64,000 bases of DNA from Hysterangium stoloniferum (lineage: Eukaryota > Basidiomycota > Agaricomycetes > Hysterangiales > Hysterangiaceae). The notes beneath the pieces were generated by a model, which worked only from the letters and a program-made list of their open reading frames with translations, did not search any database and was not told where the DNA came from. The stretch spans positions 186,001 to 250,000 of the forward strand of contig WHVD01000062.1 of NCBI GenBank assembly GCA_015178975.1. The letters are read 5' to 3'. How positions within the stretch are numbered: the first letter of the stretch is position 1; the number at the start of each line of letters is the position of its first letter. Position numbers and translations under genes: made by a program. Shown here in pieces: positions 10,826-24,051 of this stretch.

Positions 10826-13800
10826 ATGGGTGGCGCACCTCTGCCAAACGAGGCTGAGGTGTCCCGCATATTGGATAGGCTTAAGAGAGAACCTGTAAAT
10901 ACTGATGGGGCTCCGGACACAGTTTTAGGGCCGGTTTATAGCCTCCTGATTAAAGCACCTGCTGGTGAAGATCGCATACTTCATTGGTTTTGTGGCAGTG
11001 CGAAACCTGTGGTTGTCGAGGCGGCTACCTTTCTTCTCAGATTACATGCATATACAAATAATCCTCGTGTTGATAATTGGAAAGACAAAATGGCGGGTGT
11101 GTTACATGGATGTTGCAACTGCCTCCAATCTTATATGGATATCAAAATCTCCTGTAGAGAGACGTGCGTCCAATGTCATGAATGGTTTCTTATCATTGAT
11201 CTAACATTTCAGCTATTTTGCCGCCTTCTCTAAGCCTGTTTTGGACGAATTTTTTTTAATTATCGACAAGTGGGAGGCCGCTGTGATTCTCAATGCTGTT
11301 CAAAGGGCTGGAATTACTTTTGGAAGCAAGAGATCCGTTAGCGATGTGCCATCTGCCGTTTTCTATCACATTCTTATATCCATACCTGTTTTCCAAATGC
11401 CCGAGATCCTTCAATTACTCGAAGAACACCCTCCCGCCTTTCATGCCTCGGGATGGCCTAATGAGCTTCCTCCTGGCCTCCTTTTGCTTTTATTTCATCA
11501 GAAAATGGAGGTCCGTACGTGGTCCCAACAACAAGTTTTCGGATGTTCTGCAATAAGTGAAGATAAATTTACGGGGGGTTATGAAACGGTATTCAGAGCT
11601 CTTGTAGCAGCCCTGTCTCTTGGTATGGATAGGTTGGCTACACCATCACCATTGTCGGATATCATCTCCGGCCGGAACCTACAGAATTACTTATCAGTGT
11701 CAACGTCTGCTCTGTGGTCTGGTTTGCAAACCTTCCTCCGCATACTACCCTCTGGTTTCTTGAAAAGTGAGAATCGCATAGCCCATAAGTTCTGCCATGC
11801 TATAGTGGGTCACCTCCATGATAAAATTCCCCGTACGTTAAGGTTTTTCTGAATCGTATGTATATGTAATCATCCAGACAATAGACTTTCCGGACATCCT
11901 GCGAGCCTTCATTTATCTTGTAAAAAAACACGGTAAAATTTTATGGGAAGGCGAGGACCTCGATTATCCTCAAGTTATTTTCGATTCTATCAAAGACAAC
12001 CCCGCATATATATCTTTAATTCAAGATATGGATACTAATGCCTCTCAACAAGCCTGGTTCTTGGAATGGTTTCATGCATATCTAAACTCTCTTGAAGGCA
12101 TGAATATCTTTGAGGAGGTTGTGAAGAAAATTGCAGGTTTCGCTTGTGAAGAGTTACAGCATGAAAGGTTTGAGAACAAGCGGCCAATGATCATGGCTTC
12201 AATATTACGGGTAATCTGGATCTTCGTTTGTTCACCACCTACTAACGTGTCTGGTAATATATAGACATTGGATACTGTCTTGCGTTCCAGTATATCTGAC
12301 GACACCAAGTTAACTATCATCCACGTTCTCGATATTCATGCTGATGTCACTGTCAACGTCGCATTATCAACAAAGCTTAATCTTCCCTCATGGCAAACAG
12401 CCCGTGTCACGGCTCGACGGTTTCTTGATCATTCGTTGACGACTGACGCGATTCGTGCAGAAACTGTGATCTTCCAGATTTCTGATGTATTACAGCAGTC
12501 AAACTCATCTAGCGAGCGGAAACCGAAGTACAAACTCAGTTCACCTATCTTTCATAAAGAGATATGGAAAACCATGTATGAAACGGTCACGCCGGAAGAT
12601 AGTGAAGGACTTGAACTACTCATATCATTAGTGGCTCGATCTGCATCTTTCGATATGTTAAACACGGACGCTTTTAACCCTCCGACACTTTTATCTGATT
12701 CCCGTCAGGATCTTGCAGGAGTCATTACCACCGTAAATACCGGGTTACATGCCATGCGGGCAGGTTTTTTGGACGCTGTGAAGCAGTTTACCAATTCAAC
12801 CTCAATTACCACCGAAACAGTTCAGCGCCTTGTACGCCGCGAAGACATGATAAAGCATCTTATGTCGCTACTCTTGTCTCCGGTTGAAGAACTGCAGATG
12901 TCAGCTCAGATTCTTATTGGCCAAGCATACGATGTTGACGTCCGTTCTGAATGTTTTCGGGCAATCATCAAGGATCTTCCGGTGCCGTCTCTGGATGGAC
13001 TTGCTTCTATCATTAGGAATTTCAACGAGGCTGCTAATATCTTACCAGAGGCCTGCAACTTCGCCAAATCTGTTGTACGATGCATGACGGATGTAATAGA
13101 AGTGCTAACGAACGGCCATGATGGACTTCTCTTTGATGAGCAATTTGGGAATATTCCACAAGGCATTCGTCCGCAGGCTCGGCTTCCGTCACTATGGGGT
13201 TTAATGTGTAGAGCTATCACCACTATCTTTCGTCGTACGCCTCTTTGGTCCAAGGTCATAGATCCGGATGCTATGATCGACTGGATGCGGGATGCCTTGA
13301 TTTTTGGTCGTGAGATAGTTGCTCAGAGGCGAACATTTGAAGCCTCCTCAATAGCTATCTCACAAGCAAGTAGGCTTACCCTATCTTCTCCGCGAAAGCC
13401 ATCCCAAATCGGCAAACAAATGTTAGAAGACTTGCAGCCCGTTTTGACCGAATCCATACGCTGGCTGCGTCTGACAGATATGGAGTTACTTCATCAATCT
13501 TCGAACCTAGTTCAAACCCTTATGGACTGCTTTATGAAAGCGGATGTCAAGCCGTCTCAAGATACGCTTACAAAACTCGAAAAGTTTTTGGATAGTTCTC
13601 GACGGCAGTCGATCCCGGAGAGTCTGAAAACGAGGTTATCAGCGACCCATATTTCGGAATTGACTGCGGCCTTGGCGTTTTTCACGAAAGATGAAGACGA
13701 AGATGAAATACAATTCATTCGTGAATCAAAGAGAAGCACCGACGTATCTTGCGATCGGGCGTTCCCAACAACTTCTCAAGGGAAGCAAAAGGTTCTGGAT

Positions 13801-16800
13801 AGTTTCTTAAAGCAGAAAGCTCGAACTGGCTCCGGCATAGCGTCGTCTTTATCGTCATCATCAAGACAACGACTTAATGGAGCAAGTTTAAAGCATAAGA
13901 CTTCACTGGTACCTTCAAAGATCGGAAAGCCTTCGTCTCAAACGCCATCTCTCATGTCGCAAGTACGATCACAAGTTGCTGCGAAGACAACCGTTCATCT
14001 ACCCGGTGGTATTCGCCCCCTACAAAAGGTTGATATACCTAGCAATGTACTTCCAAAAGACGAACGCATACGGCCTAGTATTAAAAATGAATCAGCTTCC
14101 ATTGCTCCCGGCAACAAATCGGTCAGCTCGTCGTCTGAAGATGAGGATGAGGATGGTGAAGAAGCAGGCGGCTTAGCAGCGTTAGGAAACCTGCAAAAGT
14201 CGCCTCTTGCCAAAAAGAAGGCGGAACGAAGATCGATCAAGTTGATGGAACCCCGATTCACTGGCCAGAACGTTGCCCTTGATAGAATTCGGAAACGCGA
14301 AGAAGCCCAGCGAGCAACTTTACGTATGAAACCAGACCTCAGGCCCCTCCATCGTATCATCTTGTCGTGGAACTATGACCACGACGGGCCTGAGCCTCCG
14401 ACCTCTGGAAATCACCCCATATACAATTCAGTTCCTGATGATTTCGAATCCGATGAAACCTATCAAAACATTTTCGAACCCTTACTGACTTTAGAATGTT
14501 GGACTCAACTGATTAAAAGTAAAGAAGAAACTACCGAGATGTTGATATGTACGATCCACTCAAGGCAGTATATCGATGAATGGCTTGAACTAGACGTATC
14601 TATGACGGAAAGGATCCCGGATAAATGGCGTTTGGCCGAAACAGATATCGTGTTGCTTCGTCGCACAGCGGGTCAGACTTGCATCCTTACCAAAGTGCAA
14701 GGCTCTAATCGGAGGGGAATGGAGATACAAGCCACATTGCGTTGCCTAGCCAGCATTGACCACGTTGACGTTGGATTGCACATTAATACTCGGTGGAAAT
14801 TGACAAGGGTGTTTAGGTTGGTAATCCATTGCCCTTACGGCACATTACTAATGATAGCGAAACGTTAGTATCAGTACAATTGCTCGCGAGTTTGCTGCAC
14901 TCAAAGCGCTTCCCTACTTCGACTTTTATCCTGATATCGTGCGACCACGGCTAGCACGAACGCCAAATTTATCGCCATCACAAATACAAAGGGCGATGAA
15001 TTCCCATCAAGTGAACGAGCCACAAGCCATCGCAATTTTAGGTTCGCTGCAAACAGCAGGTTTTTCTCTCATTCAAGGGTAAATATCTTTAGTTTTGTCA
15101 AGAGACTGCCCTTTTAATTATGTTTAATAGTCCTCCAGGAACTGGTAAGACGTGGACGATATGTGGAATTGTTGGTGCCTTCATATCGTCTCGCCCACGA
15201 CCGGCGACAATCATTCAAGCTGGCCGCAATTCAATTTCGGAGAAGTCTGCGCCTCTCAAAATATTAGTTTGTGCTCCAAGCAATGCAGCCATCGATGAGG
15301 TAGCGAAGCGTTTGAGGGATGGTGTTCGCACTTCTGATGGCACATTAACGATTCCTAATATCGTCCGAGTCGGGGCAGAAGAAGCAATCAACATCAGTGT
15401 CAAGGATCTTTCTCTTGATCAACTGGTCGACCAACGCTTAAATTCAAACTTAAAGCAGAACATCAGTTCTGCCAACTCTGGAAATACGATGACATCGTTA
15501 CGTGCGGAAATGGATGCCTTGAAAATATCTAGAGAATCAAAGCTGAAAGAGATGACGAACATACAGGACAATGTATCTCGCTATGAAGCCCTTGAACTTG
15601 AGTTAAAGGCGCTTAACAACAAACGAATGGCATTATCGCAGCAGTTCAATCGTGTCAAAGATCAGCTGAAATCTGAATCGAGGACGCTAGATGCTGCCCG
15701 AAGGAAGCACCGCGCCGAGGTTTTAATCGATGCTGATGTCGTATGTGCCACACTGTCAGGTGCGGGACACGATGTCCTGGAGAATTTGGACTTTGAGATG
15801 ATTGTTATCGACGAAGCTGCCCAGGCCATCGAGCTGAGTTCTCTCATTCCTCTTAAGTTCAGATCCAAACGGTGCATAATGGTAGGAGGTGGGTGCATCT
15901 GCAGTTATATTATATCATTGTAATAACCTTTCCTCCTGAAGATCCTCAACAATTACCTCCTACAGTTCTTTCACCCATGGCAAACAAGTTCGGTTATGGG
16001 CAATCCTTATTCGTGCGACTTCAAAAAAGTCATCCTGAAGCTGTTCATCTACTGAGGTAGGTCTCTTTCTGGAGAAGCTCGTCATCGATTGACATATATA
16101 TATTCCCATAGCATCCAATACCGAATGCACCCTGATATCAGCCGCATACCTAGCCAACTCTTTTATGGACAACGGTTGTTGGATGGTCCTGGTATGATTG
16201 AGAAGACATCTCAGATATGGCATCAAAACCCTCTGTTTGGCACTTACAAGTTCATTAATGTCTCTGGGGGTAATGAACAAGCTGCGCAGGGCCATTCACT
16301 TCTGAATCACATTGAATGTGAGACTGCGCTGGCAATCTATAATCGTCTGAAGACAGAATACCCCAAAATCGATTTTGACTTCCGTATTGGCATCATTGCT
16401 ATGTACCGTGCACAGCTCATGGAGCTCAAAAAGAAGTTTAGGGCATTCTTCGGCGCGGATATCGTAGGAAAAGTAGACTTTAATACAGTCGATGGCTTTC
16501 AAGGTCAAGAGAAAGACATCATTATTCTGTCTTGTGTCCGTGCTGGTCCAGGTGTGCAGTCGATCGGTTTCTTGACAGACCAGCGTCGGCTTAACGTCGC
16601 CATAACTCGAGCTCGGTCATCATTGTTTATCCTAGGCCATGCGGCAACACTCGAACGAAGTGACCAAATGTGGAAACACATTGTTCAAGATGCTCGGTCT
16701 ACATCTCGTATGTTTGATGTAAGTGAAAAACAGTTACATGAGGAGGTTAAAGCTGACCGAATTATTCTGTTCCTTAGGCGGATGCGTCCACTTATCGGAG

Positions 16801-17342
16801 ACCGATAACTGCCAGTATGACTATTTCGGTTCAAACATCCGTAAAGGCAACCCGCGCCCCTATGACGACCCCTAGTGACCTCAAACCTGTAAGACTGATG
16901 GCAAAGCCGAAAGTAGTGCGGCCTTCGCCTGTACCATCTTCCGCTGCCTCCATAGTCACCACCAGTATAGATATCAATCAACCGGGTCCGTCAGCGCTGA
17001 TAGAGTGCAATCATGCTTCATCTGAGATATCTGAGGGCTCAAAAAAGTATCAAAATTCTGGTGATACCAACTCGTCACTTCTCACACATGATAACGTCCG
17101 GGAGATTCCCAAGCCAGGACAGTCACGACCGCCTCCAAAGAAGCGTCCTAAAGAGGCGTCCTTATTTATCCCCAAGAAAAAGCCTTTCATCGCTACAAAG
17201 CCTGACCTAAAGGCAAGTACTAGTAATGTGTTGTGGTTCATGGCTTGACGTTTAACAATGACAGAGAACTGCACCCGATACCCAAAGCACTTCAACACAA
17301 GGTAACGCTAAACGTCGCCTTATTGACAGATATTATGAATAG
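10826..17342 (+). CDS. SEN1: SEN1/senataxin-type RNA-DNA helicase
   Basis: A superfamily 1 helicase that terminates non-coding RNA polymerase II transcripts and unwinds R-loops in the nucleus. Ten exons give 2012 residues: 10826-11163, 11213-11832, 11885-12210, 12265-14816, 14869-15078, 15131-15888, 15942-16056, 16112-16718, 16778-17212, 17265-17342. The long helical amino region (SEN1_N type, with SKPVLDEFF) fills the first 1200 or so residues, followed by a serine-rich, acidic linker. The helicase core starts with the P-loop GPPGTGKT near residue 1350, then DEAAQ near 1576, GDPQQLPPT near 1602, QYRMHP near 1641, VDGFQGQEKD and VAITRA. The tail is basic and proline-rich. Intron 9 (17213-17264) begins with GC, not GT. 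Size matches fungal Sen1 (yeast 2231). Confidence 0.95.
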
Positions 17343-17505
17343 TTAGTTATCCTGCTATTATATATTTCTTATCTCATCACTGTATCATTAACACATTGTC
17401 TTCACACTTTCATCCCTCCATCCCCCTCGTATTAGACACTAGAATAGCGCGTGCAAGCGAATTTGTATACATACATTCGATCGGCGTGTTAGGATAAACA
17501 TAGAA

Positions 17506-20500
17506 TTAGATCTGCTTCATAGGCGGTAATTTCCATAAGTCTGGACCAAATCTAGGAACTATTATGGCTTCGCCATTCGCAGTCTTGAGAGGTTTTGGAA
17601 TACTACAAAGGGTTGGTCCCAGTTTCGGGAGCCATAATGGGTTTATCACCGTCAAAGCTATTGCCAACGCATTGTTAATGAACAAACATCAGCCCATGGA
17701 ACAAGATACATACTTTTGATCCACGGTCGGCTAGTTCTAATAAGTTCGTGATACACAACATAATCGGGTGGAGTGCGATGGTATAACACAGATGAAGGGT
17801 GTATGAAGACATCCTCCGAAAAACCAACAGCTCTATATGGAACTCCTCCGGAGGAGGTATACTTGTTCCCGTTCGCTGCAGATATATCAACTATGTCCTT
17901 CCGAACAGCAACTTGATCAATGAAACCAGCCGTAATCAGTTGTCGAAGGATCTTCAACTGCTCACGCTATCAGGCAGTTGATTGTCAGAAAGAGAGATGA
18001 TGTCAAACCTGCGTCTCATTTGGTGGCTGAATTTTTGGTGTAAACTCTTGGGCGGTATCCGGGAAATTAGCTTGAACAATGTTGCTTATTTGACTTCGCA
18101 ATTTATGAATTTCTTCCATTGCCTTCAATTACCCTGATTAGAACATGTAGCAGAACAATCAGACCACTAGGCCCACCTTGGGCCGAACAAATTGTTCTTC
18201 GCAAAACAAGTGTCCCCCCCCTGCGAATTCATAGGCTCCAACGACGGATAATAGACGAAAAAGATCACTAGTGCCATTTCCCAGAGAACCATGTGTCTGT
18301 AGAAGGTCATTAGTGCGAGGTTACCCTTGCTTTCGGGAATATTTATTACCTGTTGAGACAAGAAATAGGCTCGTCGACGTGACTTAACAGCTTCCTGCGC
18401 TCGCATAGCACTGCTTTGTATATGTGAAAATTCTGGAACTTCCTCTAAGAAATCCGTAACATCTCCGTTATCCTTTGCGTCGCCCGCCACTGTTAATGCT
18501 TCCTCGTGAAGAAAGGGATCCCCTACAGACAAGGCAGATACAATAGCAATTGCATATTGTAAGCATCCGTGCTGCTTCGCGGAAACAAGCATCCTCGAAA
18601 ATCGGGGAGAAATCGGAAATAGTGCCAGTGTTCTGCCTAGTTTAGTGATACGACTGTTGCCTATCATTCCTTCCAAAGCATGGAGATGCGTGAGTATGGC
18701 CTCTGCCGCCTTCAAACGTAATCTATCTGGTGGGGTGGGGAACGGAAAGTTTACTACAGCATCGATGTTCATGCTTTTCATTTGAAGCACGACCCCCTCA
18801 ATCGGAACTCGGAGGATCTCTGGCTGTGAAAAATCATCGAAGTGATTTTCAAATAAAGCGGAAGAATATAGACGGTAACAGTGACCAGGTCCAGTACGTC
18901 CCGCACGTCCGGCCCTTTGTGCTGCTGATGCCTTAGATATCCATGTTATTTGAAATGATTGTATACCACTTCGGTCGTCATACTTGCGCTAAAATGACTT
19001 TTATTAGACGGCTTTCGACTGATTAAATCATAATATCTTGCACCTCCTTAGCACGGCCACAGTCAACGACGTATCGAATACCAGGGATGGTTAGCGAAGT
19101 TTCCGCCACGTTTGTAGCAACAACAACCAAACGAGTGCCAACTGGCGGCTCTTGGAAAACCTTCATTTGTTCATCGCTGGGCAGCAGAGAGTAGAGCGGG
19201 ACTATATGCATAGGGGCTATAAAAAGCATCAGCTAAAAGTACAAATTGGATAATGTCGACTTGCTGTCCGTGTCATCTGTATCCAAAGGAACGTCATCAT
19301 CAGCTCCTTCAACTTCACTATCCAGTGCATCCGTGGAGACTTGTACGTCGGTATTTTCGTCAACACTTAAAGAAATTCCATCCTGAGGTTCCATCTCCGG
19401 GCCAAGATCCATATCCTCCGCTTCGACATCGACTACAATAGTGAGGATAAATACATATATCAGCCCTGACTATAGAGCGCACCTTGCGTTGGGATTATCC
19501 TGGCCACTTCCGGCTCGAATAGCGCCACATGGGATGCTGCAGATGATCTACTAGGGACTTGCTTCCGCCGATCTTTCTTCGACTTCATTGCCGCTCGTCC
19601 AAACCTTGCCTCCAATTTCCTACACACACCTGTAATTTCATTTTGGCCAGTCAAAAATACAAGGATTCCACCGGGCGGCAATCTCGCATGAATTTTGACT
19701 GTCTTTCGTATGGCCTCTGCAACGTAGTCCGGAGCCGTACACCTGCTAAAGTGAATAGTTACCGGATGTTGTCGTGCTGAGATCGTAATGATAGGTGGGG
19801 GTGCTTTGAACAATGTAGTGTTTGAAGTGAAGTCGGCAACACGGAGTGTTGCGGACATAATGATAAACCGTAGAGGCTATCCTTACAAATAAGGACCTTC
19901 AAGAGCACCCTGAGACTATCATACCTTGATTCCTTCCTTCCCTTCCTTCCACATCTCCTCTCGTAAGTGAACAACACGACTGAGAACACCAATTAGGATG
20001 TCAGTATTCATGCTTCTTTCGTGGGCTTCATCCACAACAATGACAGAGTATCTGGTTAACAGAAAGTCCTCTGCAAGTTCGCGTAAGAGGACACCGTCTG
20101 TCATAAACTTGATGCAGGTCATTGGTGACACCGAAGCGTCATAACGGATTTGGTATGATACTTGCGAGGAGGATAAAGAAAGCTCAGATGCAACACGAGC
20201 TGCCATAGACATTGCAGCAACTCTGCGTGGTTGTGTGATGCCAATCATGCCAGGATTCTCTGTTGGTGATCAATAATGTGTTGTAAAATGAAAGAGGGCC
20301 ATACCGCTTCCTGTATTTCCAAACCCAGCCTCGTAAAGAAATTGCGGAATCTGTGTCGTTTTTCCACTGCCTGTTTCTCCGCATATAATGATGACCATAT
20401 TCAGAAGCACCGCCTCCATTATGGGCTGTTCTTCAGCGACCACAGGTAAGCGCAATCGAGATGCCTGTATTTCATCGGGACGAATAACTGTAATATACTT

Positions 20501-21682
20501 TATTGGGACACTTGCGCTAGATACTGAAATGGCCTGATTACAGATATGCTGTGCCAAAGATGTTGACGGAAAAGATAACGTTTCTCCCAAGGGACCACGC
20601 AGCGGAGCAGAGGGCATGTTAGGTGCAACAGACATAGGAGGTGGCGGAGTTGGACCTCGCGGGACGGTGTCAGTAGCAGAATTAGGATTCTGGGCGGCAT
20701 GAAGCTGCTTCACCGCCCATTCCTTGAATCCTGCCACATTGCGCCGCCTTTTCCGTTTTGGTTGATCAGAGTTGTCGCCATCCTTATCGGTATCAGAAAA
20801 TGGGGACCCAGCGTCACTCTCATCTCCTTCACTGGGTAAGCTGTCATCAGTGTCCTCCTGGCGTTCCGGGTCCAAAGCCACCTGGTCTTCATTAAGAGAG
20901 AATCCGTGCCATTCTTGTTCTTCACTGGAATCGTCTTGCGATTCTTCAGTTATTTCGGTCCCCCCCGTTTCTTCAACAGGCGCGACAACGGGCGGAGCTC
21001 GATCGTCACCCGAAAATACGGTGGCAGCTAACACACGTCCTCCAACTCGTTTTCGTTTTCTATTTCCGCTGGAATGTAAAGGAGTGTTGATGTCTAACGC
21101 TCTACGAACTTCCTTGTCTTCAAGTTGCGCAAGCAATTCTTCATTGGTGACGGGCTTTCTGGAGCCCAAAGCAGAAGAAGGCTGAAGCTTTACCGAATCA
21201 GATGATAACTGTGATTGACTATGTGTCAAATGAGACTTCGTTCACAAAGCAGTCTTATAACACACGCCAGTTTGTTCAATATCACAGTCCTTTCCTCCAT
21301 TTTGAGCTTCTTGTCCTATAAAGCTCAATATAGAAAATATGGGTCCAATGACAATCAAAAACTTACAATATACTTGTCAAGACGTTTTTTCCTTTTATTG
21401 GTCATTTTGGTATCGGGGTGCAGTGCAAGCTGTAGAAAATTTGTGAGTCTCCTGTAACGCACCCTATCCGCTTTATATACACCGTACCTCATGGCGGGCC
21501 ATCTCTCTTTCTTCATTTTTGGCTTTTTGACCTTTTGGAATGAAAATGAGAGCATTGGGATCCGGATTAGGCTGCTCAGTTGTCTTTGATACACCAACGC
21601 CTCGACGTCTGCCTTTCTTCTTATTATTTCCAGGTGTCGAGCCTCTTGCCTTTGCATTATATCGAACCCGTGAGTTTCCCAT
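17506..21682 (-). CDS. DHR1: DHR1/ECM16 (DHX37-type) DEAH-box ribosome-assembly helicase
   Basis: In yeast this helicase removes U3 snoRNA from pre-18S rRNA in the nucleolus. Thirteen exons give 1186 residues (yeast 1267): 21682-21488, 21429-21367, 21315-21266, 21218-20305, 20259-19925, 19876-19483, 19432-19265, 19216-19044, 18988-18350, 18296-18177, 18122-18009, 17957-17714, 17657-17506. The amino end ([14 protein letters not shown], then [10 protein letters not shown]) is the family signature and fixes the start. Next come an acidic, lysine-rich region, the P-loop GETGSGKTT near residue 380, DEAH near 485, [22 protein letters not shown] near 792, and the helicase-associated region with [19 protein letters not shown]. 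Intron 7 (19264-19217) starts with GC. The gene ends 163 bp from the SEN1 stop, tail to tail. Confidence 0.95.
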
Positions 21683-22056
21683 GGGGTTATTTGACTGAGT
21701 CCAATTACCGAGAAACTCTGAAGATTTGAAGCGGAAATGTGAGTCACGTGATGTGCAGTTAAATTTATTCTTACGCAGAAATAATAACTCGTTATCAACA
21801 GAATATTTCTTTTTAAACTCGGAATTCGTCAGATATTTAATATTTAAACGAATATAATAATAAAAATGAATTCATAAGATTAAGTGCAAGTACCTGCAAA
21901 TTAAAGCACCGAACTGCCTGTGACCAGTTGGCGCCCGATAAGCTGCCACATCCGATGAGTTGGCGGGAACAATCAAAGCCAGACTGTGACCCTTGCCTGA
22001 CACACAAATCTCACATCCGAAGGTTTTTTTTACTAATTTCATTTTAGAATCAGTAT
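21683..22056. promoter_or_regulatory. Shared head-to-head promoter of DHR1 and SGF29
   Basis: 374 bp between the two start codons. It holds an AT-rich block around 21770-21880. A minus-strand frame that crosses it (21872-22135) also covers SGF29 exon 1 and is taken as chance. Confidence 0.45.
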
Positions 22057-23414
22057 ATGGATCGACGGAGAACAGGTCAAAAACGTCCTGCGCCTTCAGA
22101 AGGTAAATTGCCTTCGCCTTTCCGGCATCTCCCACAAGCTCCTATTTTCTCTACTATCTTCTGATCTTTTGGCAGAGGTTCAATGTTGGCAGAATATTTG
22201 TGCTTCCCTTGATCACTTAAGGAGTCTGTCAGCCAATCCCACGACTGCAGAGGCCATTACTCGCGTGAACAAAATTATTGTTTCCCTGTCGCCCAACGAT
22301 GATACTGTCGAAAATTCGGACCTACTGAAACATTCGCATAAAAAATTACTAAATGGAATAACTGATATTAGGGATGCCGCCGAAAAAGAGACCAAGTTTG
22401 TATTATGGTAGCCAAATTTTGGCACTAAAGTCTGACTTTATAATATCAGAGCAATCGAAGAGGCTCTAGAGCAAGTAGGCATTTTGTTAGCTTTACGGCA
22501 GGCGCCAGAAATCACTCAGCAAGGTATAATACGATCCTCTATAATGTCTTCTGCTATACATCCACACCACCAGAGAAACGAGTAAAACGACAAAGGTTGT
22601 CTTCACCGTCTTCAACCCCTTCGACGCCACTTAGAATGGCTACCCCCCCCGTGGCAACCGCCGTCCCACCCCGCTCAGCTTCAGGAATTCCATTACAACC
22701 AGCCGTTCCATTTTCTCGAGATCCCAAGGCTCGTCGTGAAGCACTCTCTCCTCAGCTTCCTCTTCAAGCAAATCGAAAAGTGGCTTTTCACCAACCACCT
22801 TCAAAAACAGGTCCATCGCATACTAAAGGTGACCACGGCTCAAATGAAGGTGACCCCGAAACGTGGATATTAGCTGTTGTTAAGAAATGTATTAATCAAG
22901 ATAAGAATCGGTCTGTATACCTCAGTTTAAACTTTTTTTGTGCCACTCGTATTCACACTTTCTAGATATGAAGTTCAAGATATCGAAGAACAGGACAACG
23001 GTCAACCAGGACAGTCAGTGCTCATGTAGTAACTTCATCTTTTTGCACACCCTGACATACTTACAGGTCCTGGAACACCACGTTGAGGAATCTTATACCA
23101 CTTCCTGACCCGCTGGCTCCCCCGAATAGCGCGATGCATCCAAATTCGTATGAAGAATATCCCGTTGGATCAATTGTCATGGGTTTATACCCCGATACGA
23201 GCTGTTTCTATCGGGCAGAAGTCGTTGCTGCTCCAGGCGCACGGGTATGTCATTTTCTCTCAGAGACATGGTGCTAATGGTGGAACTGACGCTTTTGAAG
23301 TCGGCCATTCCGTCCAAAAATGCGCCCATGTATAGATTAAAATTTGAAGATGACGACGATCAGGTGCGAGCTGTTGCAGCGCACCTAGTGGTCGAGTGGC
23401 CTGGCCAAGTGTAG
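22057..23414 (+). CDS. SGF29: SAGA-associated factor 29 (tandem Tudor reader)
   Basis: SGF29 is the subunit of the SAGA histone acetyltransferase complex that binds trimethylated lysine 4 of histone H3. Seven exons give 338 residues: 22057-22102, 22176-22395, 22450-22523, 22574-22910, 22966-23013, 23067-23244, 23301-23414. The first exon (MDRRRTGQKRPAPSE) is joined by a 73-nt intron to the amino coiled-coil part with NPTTAEAITRVNKII. A proline- and serine-rich linker follows. The carboxyl part is the double Tudor region: YPVGSIVMGLYPDTSCFYRA, then MYRLKFEDDDDQ and the end VVEWPGQV. Yeast Sgf29 is 259 residues, so the linker is longer here. All phases agree. Confidence 0.92.
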
Positions 23415-24051
23415 TGTACTTCATGAGGGACGTTTGTAGTTTGTCGTATTTTATTACTTGTCAATTGCCGCATTTGTATTTGGAGTTATTACGCTACCAC
23501 CATCCGCCTACATTTTTTTTGTTCTTTGCATCGCACATTTGTACCTCATTACAGAAATAGTACTAGTAGATCTAGAACTCCTGCATGCGAGTTTCGCCGC
23601 AAGGAAGCATTAATAATTTGGGCTGCGCGTGTCTCACAGATGCGATGTACATAAAATATTTTATTTTATTGTCAGTTCATAATGTTATTCACGTAAATCC
23701 CATTTTATCTTGTATTTCTATATATGACTATGTGCTATTGTTGGCCAGACATTGTTCAGGCTAGTTTCCGGTGCTTTCTTCTAATTGTTTGTTGCACTCC
23801 AGTATCAGGCTTGAATATAAACTTGAAAAGGAGAAAAAATGGTAAAATAAATGGAAAATTTGGAGGGGTTAATGAGATGTTGACCTCGACGATTAGTTCA
23901 AACTTGAAAGGTCCACAAGCGCTCCAGCCTTCTCCTGTTTTGAGTCCTCCCACCCAATTATTACCTCGGCGCGTGAACCTACCGAGGGCCGTTTTGCTCT
24001 TTCTCTCTTTTCTCCTCCCTATCAACATCGTCGCAACTCCCCTCAGAGACA
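23415..24051. other. Intergenic between SGF29 and the histone-fold gene
   Basis: 637 bp with the 3' untranslated region of SGF29 and the promoter of the next gene on the same strand. A pyrimidine-rich tract (about 23990-24020) lies just before the next start codon, as is common in basidiomycete promoters. No further gene is supported. Confidence 0.5.

Noticed and set aside
21872-22135. Minus-strand frame of 87 codons between DHR1 and SGF29
   Set aside because: It runs across the start codon and first intron of SGF29 on the other strand, has no family features and is most simply chance.
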